The translations under genes and the position numbers were made by a program. Of a stretch of 16,234 nucleotides of DNA, positions 12,885 through 16,234 are shown in pieces. Every line of letters starts with the position of its first letter. Position 1 is the first letter of the stretch. The notes under the pieces are model-generated. The model saw only the letters and a program-made list of their open reading frames with translations. It was not told the DNA's origin and searched no databases. The DNA comes from an uncultured Atopobiaceae bacterium (GTDB taxonomy: Bacteria; Actinomycetota; Coriobacteriia; Coriobacteriales; Atopobiaceae), in contig CAAGLU010000319.1 of NCBI GenBank assembly GCA_900770865.1, positions 1 through 16,234 of the forward strand. The letters are read 5' to 3'.

Positions 12885-13883
12885 TCAGCCACGAACGACG
12901 TTCTTGAGGCTCTCGCCCCTTACGTAGCGATTAAGGTTCTCAGTCGCCAGGGCCACCACGCGCTCGAGTGTTGAGTGCAGGTGCCAGAAACCGGCTACGT
13001 GCGGCGTGATGATGAGGTTGGGCGCATCCCACAGGGGATCATTGACTGGGAGCGGCTCAGGCGTTGTGACGTCCAGTGCTGCACCCGCAAGCCTGCCATC
13101 CTCCAAGGCCGCACGCAATGCCTCCTGGTCAATGAGGTCACCTCGGCCGGCGTTCACCAGGTACGCACCGTTCTTCATGCTGCCGAGAAACTCAGCGCCC
13201 ACAAGGGCCTGCGTCTCATCCGAGCTGGGCAGGAAGCTGGCAACCACGTCTGCCTGGGGCAGCTCCCGCGCAAGCTCGTCCATGGTCACAACACGCTCGA
13301 AGGCAAGTGAGTCCGCTGGGGATGTGCTTCTCGCTACATGCCTTCTCACCCCCACGCACGTAGCTCCAACTGCCGTGCAGAGCCGCCCAAAGCTGCGACC
13401 AATGTCACCCGCACCAAGAACCAGAACGCGTGCACCCGACAGGGTCGAAACCATTCCCTCGTCTGACCACACGTGGGCGCGTTGGTCGTCCCGGTAGGCC
13501 GGCAGTCGCTTTATGAGCGAGAGGAGCATGGCAAACGTGTGCTCTGCAACAGCTGGTCCGTAGGCCCCCGTGCAGTTGGTCACGATGGTTGATGGCGCAA
13601 GCACACCGGGCGCGAGGTACGCCTCAAACCCAGCCGACCCCAGCTGAATCCACCGGAGCCGCGAGGAAGCGTCGATAAGCTCCGGTGCCACGTTGCCGAG
13701 AATGACATCCGCCTGGGCAACCCGCGCGGGGCTGATGTCCAGCTTTGGCGTCTTGGGGAGCTGGCTCGTATCGCCCACCGGTGCCGCAAAGTCAAAGGAT
13801 GCCCCTGGCGCAGCAGCCCTCATCGCCGCAGCCTCCTCCCCGGTAACGGGTATCTTCACCAGCACATTATTGACCTCACGCAT
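12885..13883 (-). CDS. NAD(P)-dependent D-2-hydroxyacid dehydrogenase family protein
   Basis: Member of the family that reversibly oxidises D-2-hydroxyacids to 2-oxoacids; the exact substrate is not evident. The 332 residues carry the nucleotide-binding glycine motif GAGDIG at 157-162 and the expected catalytic triad: Arg247 (NAGRGD), Glu276 (TTPEPLP) and His295 (TPHVAG). The N-terminal part (QLGSAGFEAYL near 80, NCTGAYGPAVAEHTFAMLLS near 103-122) is typical. No regulatory ACT domain follows, so it is not a standard long SerA. The ATG follows GGGGAG by four bases. It lies 99 bases after rplX behind a strong hairpin, and before the zinc-ribbon membrane protein, interrupting the usual rplX-rplE junction. 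Confidence 0.93.
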   Translation of the reverse strand: MREVNNVLVKIPVTGEEAAAMRAAAPGASFDFAAPVGDTSQLPKTPKLDISPARVAQADVILGNVAPELIDASSRLRWIQLGSAGFEAYLAPGVLAPSTIVTNCTGAYGPAVAEHTFAMLLSLIKRLPAYRDDQRAHVWSDEGMVSTLSGARVLVLGAGDIGRSFGRLCTAVGATCVGVRRHVARSTSPADSLAFERVVTMDELARELPQADVVASFLPSSDETQALVGAEFLGSMKNGAYLVNAGRGDLIDQEALRAALEDGRLAGAALDVTTPEPLPVNDPLWDAPNLIITPHVAGFWHLHSTLERVVALATENLNRYVRGESLKNVVRG

Positions 13884-13918
13884 GTCTCTCCCCTACTGTC
13901 CCCGCGGGCAAGTTAGAA

Positions 13919-13954
13919 CGAACCCGACTGCCGCAATCGCGACAGCCGGGTTCG
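13919..13954 (-). terminator. Strong hairpin after rplX, probable terminator
   Basis: A 16-pair stem (CGAACCCG arm through CGGGTTCG, two wobbles in the minus-strand RNA) with a four-base loop, 28 bases past the rplX stop. The downstream minus-strand tract TTCTAACTT is only partly T-rich, so termination may be incomplete. I see no convincing promoter between it and the dehydrogenase start. Confidence 0.7.
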
Positions 13955-13982
13955 AGAGTAAAGCATGTCTTAGCGCAATGGC

Positions 13983-14300
13983 TTAGAACTTCGCGCCGCA
14001 CTTCTTGCAAACGCGAACCCTGCGGCCATTGTCATCGACGTCGTGGCCAACGCGCGTACGCTTGCCGCAGACGGGGCAAACGAGCATGACGTTGGAGACG
14101 TGGATGGGGGCGGGCTTCTCGATGATGCCGCCCTGCTGGTTCATGGCGTTAGGCTTGGTGTGACGCTTCACAATGGCAGCGCCATCGACAATGACCTTGG
14201 AATCCTTCGGCATGGCACGCAGAACCTCGCCCTGCTTGCCCTTGTCCTTGCCGGTGATGACCTCGACCTTGTCGCCCTTCCTCACGTTCATCTTAGGCAT
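13983..14300 (-). CDS. rplX: 50S ribosomal protein L24, zinc-ribbon form
   Basis: Assembly initiator of the large subunit. From the chosen ATG it has 105 residues: the KOW motif with KGDKVEVITGKDKGKQGEVL near 8-27, and a C-terminal CPVC ... CKKCGAKF with Cys75, Cys78, Cys98 and Cys101 as a probable zinc ribbon. Such cysteines occur in the L24 of some bacteria but not of E. coli. An in-frame upstream extension covers the end of rplN and is rejected; TAAGGAGG precedes this ATG. It follows rplN by 14 bases and, unlike the norm, is followed by a terminator instead of rplE. Confidence 0.96.
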   Translation of the reverse strand: MPKMNVRKGDKVEVITGKDKGKQGEVLRAMPKDSKVIVDGAAIVKRHTKPNAMNQQGGIIEKPAPIHVSNVMLVCPVCGKRTRVGHDVDDNGRRVRVCKKCGAKF

Positions 14301-14314
14301 GTGTCCAGGCCTCC

Positions 14315-14683
14315 TTACAGCGTCTCGGGTGCGAGCGAGACGATCTTCATATACTTGCGATCGCGCAGCTCGCGGGCGACGGGCCCGAAGATACGCGTGC
14401 CCTTGGGCTCGCCCTCCTTGTCGACCAGGACGCACGCGTTCTGGTCAAAGCGGATGTAGCTGCCGTCCTTGCGGCGGGCCTCCTTCTTGGTGCGCACGAT
14501 GACGCAGCGCACGATGTCGCCCTTCTTGACGCCGGAGCCGGGAGTTGCCTCCTGGACTGCGCCGATGATGACGTCACCGAGGCCAGCGTAGCGGCGCTTG
14601 GAGCCACCGAGGACCTTGACGCACTTGACGCGCCTGGCGCCGCTGTTGTCAGCGACGTTGAGCATGGTCTCCATCTGAATCAT
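14315..14683 (-). CDS. rplN: 50S ribosomal protein L14
   Basis: Large-subunit protein at the subunit interface, with contacts to L19 and 16S rRNA. The 122 residues open MIQMETMLNVADNSGARRVK and include VKCVKVLGGSKRRYAGLGDV, KKGDIVRCVIVRTKKEARRK, and the end GTRIFGPVARELRDRKYMKI followed by VSLAPETL. The ATG has GGAGG eight bases upstream. It is separated from rpsQ by 81 bases holding a hairpin, the usual S10/spc operon boundary in many bacteria. Confidence 0.97.
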   Translation of the reverse strand: MIQMETMLNVADNSGARRVKCVKVLGGSKRRYAGLGDVIIGAVQEATPGSGVKKGDIVRCVIVRTKKEARRKDGSYIRFDQNACVLVDKEGEPKGTRIFGPVARELRDRKYMKIVSLAPETL

Positions 14684-14716
14684 GTGATGTTCCTCCGAAC
14701 CTATATCCCGCCAGAG

Positions 14717-14739
14717 GTGCGCCCACGCGAGCGGCGCAC
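14717..14739 (-). other. Stem-loop at the rpsQ-rplN boundary
   Basis: GTGCGCC and GGCGCAC pair perfectly over seven bases with a nine-base loop in the 81-base gap at the classical S10/spc junction. No T-run follows and no clear promoter is seen, so it may be a processing site or a factor-dependent attenuator. Confidence 0.4.
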
Positions 14740-14764
14740 ATGGGGAATCCTGGGTGTTCGCTAC

Positions 14765-15031
14765 TTACTTGGCCTTCTCGACAATCTCGACGACGCGCCA
14801 ACGCTTGGTCTTGGACAGCGGGCGGGTCTCCATGACCTTCACCGTGTCGCCCAGGCCACACTCATTGTTCTCGTCGTGGCAGTGAAGCTTCTTGGAGATG
14901 GTCATCATCTTGCCGTACTTGGGGTGGTGCTTGCGGTAGCTGATCTTCACCGTCACAGTCTTGTCGCCGGAGAGCGAGACGACGGTTCCGGTGCGAACCT
15001 TACGCGCGTTCCTGCTTTCGGTCTCTGCCAT
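14765..15031 (-). CDS. rpsQ: 30S ribosomal protein S17
   Basis: OB-fold protein of the small-subunit body, a primary 16S rRNA binder. The 88 residues contain the family stretch TGTVVSLSGDKTVTVKISYR and KHHPKYGKMM, GDTVKVMETRPLSKTKRWRV near the end, and an ordinary Lys-rich C-terminus. Ribosome binding site AGGAGAGAGA precedes the ATG. It is 17 bases after rpmC. Confidence 0.97.
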   Translation of the reverse strand: MAETESRNARKVRTGTVVSLSGDKTVTVKISYRKHHPKYGKMMTISKKLHCHDENNECGLGDTVKVMETRPLSKTKRWRVVEIVEKAK

Positions 15032-15048
15032 GTCTTATCTCTCTCCTG

Positions 15049-15264
15049 CTACTTCTGTGCAGCGGACTTCTCCGCGGCGATCTGACGGGCGCGAATCTCG
15101 GTCTGAACGCGAGCAATGTCGCGCTTCACGAGCTTGACGCGAGCGGTATTGTCCAGCTGGCTGGTGGCCATCTGAAAACGGAGGTTAAAGAGCTCGGCCC
15201 TGCTGTCGTCCAGCTTCTTGGCAAGCTCCTCGTCCGAGAGGGCCTGGATGTCCTTGTACTTCAT
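15049..15264 (-). CDS. rpmC: 50S ribosomal protein L29
   Basis: Small protein at the peptide exit tunnel that helps form the docking site for trigger factor and SRP. From ATG 15264 it is 71 residues: MKYKDIQALSDEELAKKLDD, then RAELFNLRFQMATSQLDN and VKRDIARVQTEIRARQ. An in-frame start further upstream inside rplP was rejected because GGAGG, near the rplP stop, is well spaced for this ATG and the length is normal. Five bases separate it from rplP. Confidence 0.96.
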   Translation of the reverse strand: MKYKDIQALSDEELAKKLDDSRAELFNLRFQMATSQLDNTARVKLVKRDIARVQTEIRARQIAAEKSAAQK

Positions 15265-15269
15265 GGTGA

Positions 15270-15695
15270 CTATTCCTCCCCGTCCTGGTCGGCGCGGGTG
15301 ACGATCTTGGTCTTGATGGGCAGCTTGTGCTGGGCGAGACGCAGGGCCTCCTTGGCGGTAGCCTCGTCGACACCAGCGATCTCGAACATGATGCGGCCCG
15401 GTTTCACGACGGCCACCCACTCCTCGGGGTTGCCCTTACCGGAACCCATGCGGGTCTCTGCCGGCTTCTTGGTGATGGGCTTGTCCGGGAAGATGGTGAT
15501 CCAGATCTTGCCGCCACGCTTCATCTCACGGGTGATGGCGACACGAGCGGCCTCGATCTGGCGGTTGGTGATCCAGTGAGCCTCCTCGGCCCTCAGGCCG
15601 TACTCGCCAAAATAGAGCTTGGTGTTGCCCTTGGCGTGGCCCTTCATGGAACCGCGCTGGACCTTGCGGTGAAGAACGCGCTTAGGTGCGAGCAT
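15270..15695 (-). CDS. rplP: 50S ribosomal protein L16
   Basis: Large-subunit protein near the A-site tRNA elbow and the peptidyl-transferase centre. The 141 residues open MLAPKRVLHRKVQRGSMKGH and show GEYGLRAEEAHWITNRQIEA, PDKPITKKPAETRMGSGKGN, and WVAVVKPGRIMFEIAGVDE; the C-terminus is slightly longer and acidic (RADQDGEE). The ATG overlaps the rpsC stop by one base (TAATG), so the two are translationally coupled. Confidence 0.97.
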   Translation of the reverse strand: MLAPKRVLHRKVQRGSMKGHAKGNTKLYFGEYGLRAEEAHWITNRQIEAARVAITREMKRGGKIWITIFPDKPITKKPAETRMGSGKGNPEEWVAVVKPGRIMFEIAGVDEATAKEALRLAQHKLPIKTKIVTRADQDGEE

Positions 15696-16234
15696 TAACG
15701 GCTCCTCCTCTCATTGCGGGCACGACGGGGACGAGAAGAGCCCTCGAGAGCCGGCGTGGGCTTAGGCTGGCCAGGCAGCTTCTCGCCCTGATAGATCCAA
15801 ACCTTGATGCCGCAGGCACCCATGGTGGTGCGGGCGGTTGCGGTGCCGTAGTCGATGACGGCACGCAGGGTGTGCAGGGGCACGCGACCCTCGCGGTACC
15901 ACTCGCGACGGCCCATCTCGGCGCCGTTCAGGCGGCCGGAGCACTGGATACGAATACCCTTGGCGCCAGCCTTGCGGGCGGACTGGACCGCCTTGCGCAT
16001 GGCACGGCGGAAGGCAACGCGCTGCTCGAGCTGCTCGGCGATGGACTGAGCGACGAGGTTGGCGTCGAGCTCGGGGCGCTTGACCTCGATGACGTCGACG
16101 GCGACCTGGCCCTTGCCGACCTTGGCGACCTTCTCAAGCTCGGAGCGCAGGACGTCGATCTCGGCGCCCTTCTTGCCAATCACGATACCCGGACGGGCGG
16201 TGTACAGGGTGACCTTCACCTTGTCGCCAGCGCG
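15695..16234 (-). CDS. rpsC: 30S ribosomal protein S3 (5' end missing at window edge)
   Basis: mRNA-entry-site protein of the 30S head with helicase-related function. Only the last 179 residues are in the window; the start codon and roughly 50 N-terminal residues lie beyond the right edge. The KH domain is visible (ARPGIVIGKKGAEIDVLRSE, with the GKKG loop), then the C-terminal domain (AIAEQ-like QSIAEQLEQRVAFRRAMRKA, IQCSGRLNGAEMGRREWYRE, and RVPLHTLRAVIDYGTATART). It ends with a basic Arg-rich tail. It is co-transcribed with rplP. Confidence 0.97.
   Translation of the reverse strand, partial: RAGDKVKVTLYTARPGIVIGKKGAEIDVLRSELEKVAKVGKGQVAVDVIEVKRPELDANLVAQSIAEQLEQRVAFRRAMRKAVQSARKAGAKGIRIQCSGRLNGAEMGRREWYREGRVPLHTLRAVIDYGTATARTTMGACGIKVWIYQGEKLPGQPKPTPALEGSSRPRRARNERRSR

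Noticed and set aside
11755..13982. A mobile element carrying the dehydrogenase and membrane protein genes
   Set aside because: I see no transposase, integrase, terminal inverted repeats or target duplication at the edges; the hairpins at each end differ in sequence and look like terminators.
14301..14435. N-terminal extension of L24 into rplN
   Set aside because: The extra residues are out-of-frame rplN; the ATG at 14300 has its own TAAGGAGG and gives a normal L24 length.

Overview
The window is an almost gene-saturated, GC-rich (roughly 60 percent by eye) stretch in which every gene I can support lies on the minus strand. It is the downstream part of the bacterial ribosomal-protein superoperon (end of S10, then spc and alpha), followed by two further genes. 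The order secY-adk-map-infA-rpmJ-rpsM-rpsK-rpsD-rpoA-rplQ-truA, the zinc-type S14, the zinc-ribbon L24, the S4 without zinc cysteines and the base composition suggest a Gram-positive high-GC bacterium. My best guess is an actinobacterium of the Coriobacteriia (Olsenella/Atopobium/Collinsella-like). That placement is inference and cannot be proved from the window alone.

Layout in transcription order (right to left): rpsC (5' end cut by the window edge), rplP, rpmC, rpsQ, rplN, rplX; then a strong hairpin and two genes that do not belong to the canonical operon, a D-2-hydroxyacid dehydrogenase and a membrane protein with a DUF4282-like core and a C-terminal zinc ribbon; another strong hairpin and a 279-base control region; then rplE, rpsN (S14, zinc type), rpsH, rplF, rplR, rpsE, rpmD, rplO, secY; a textbook intrinsic terminator placed directly against the adk ribosome binding site; adk and map (overlapping); a control region with inverted repeats and a promoter; infA, rpmJ, rpsM, rpsK, rpsD, rpoA, rplQ; a strong terminator; truA; and a putative metal exporter of the duplicated ten-helix ArsP_2-like type.

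Most of the genes build the ribosome (S3, L16, L29, S17, L14, L24, L5, S14, S8, L6, L18, S5, L30, L15, L36, S13, S11, S4, L17). The rest serve initiation (IF-1), N-terminal methionine removal (Map), protein export (SecY), adenylate balance (Adk), transcription (RNA polymerase alpha) and tRNA pseudouridylation (TruA). The least ordinary features are the two-gene insertion that splits spc between L24 and L5, the terminator touching adk, the palindrome-rich infA promoter with a TTG-started infA, and the alternative hairpins in front of rpmJ. The small rpmJ gene and several corrected starts (infA TTG, rpsN GTG, rpoA, rplE, rpsH, rplX, rpmC, adk, exporter) were read by hand. No gap between genes exceeds 300 bases. 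I see no tRNA, rRNA, CRISPR array, insertion sequence or phage gene.
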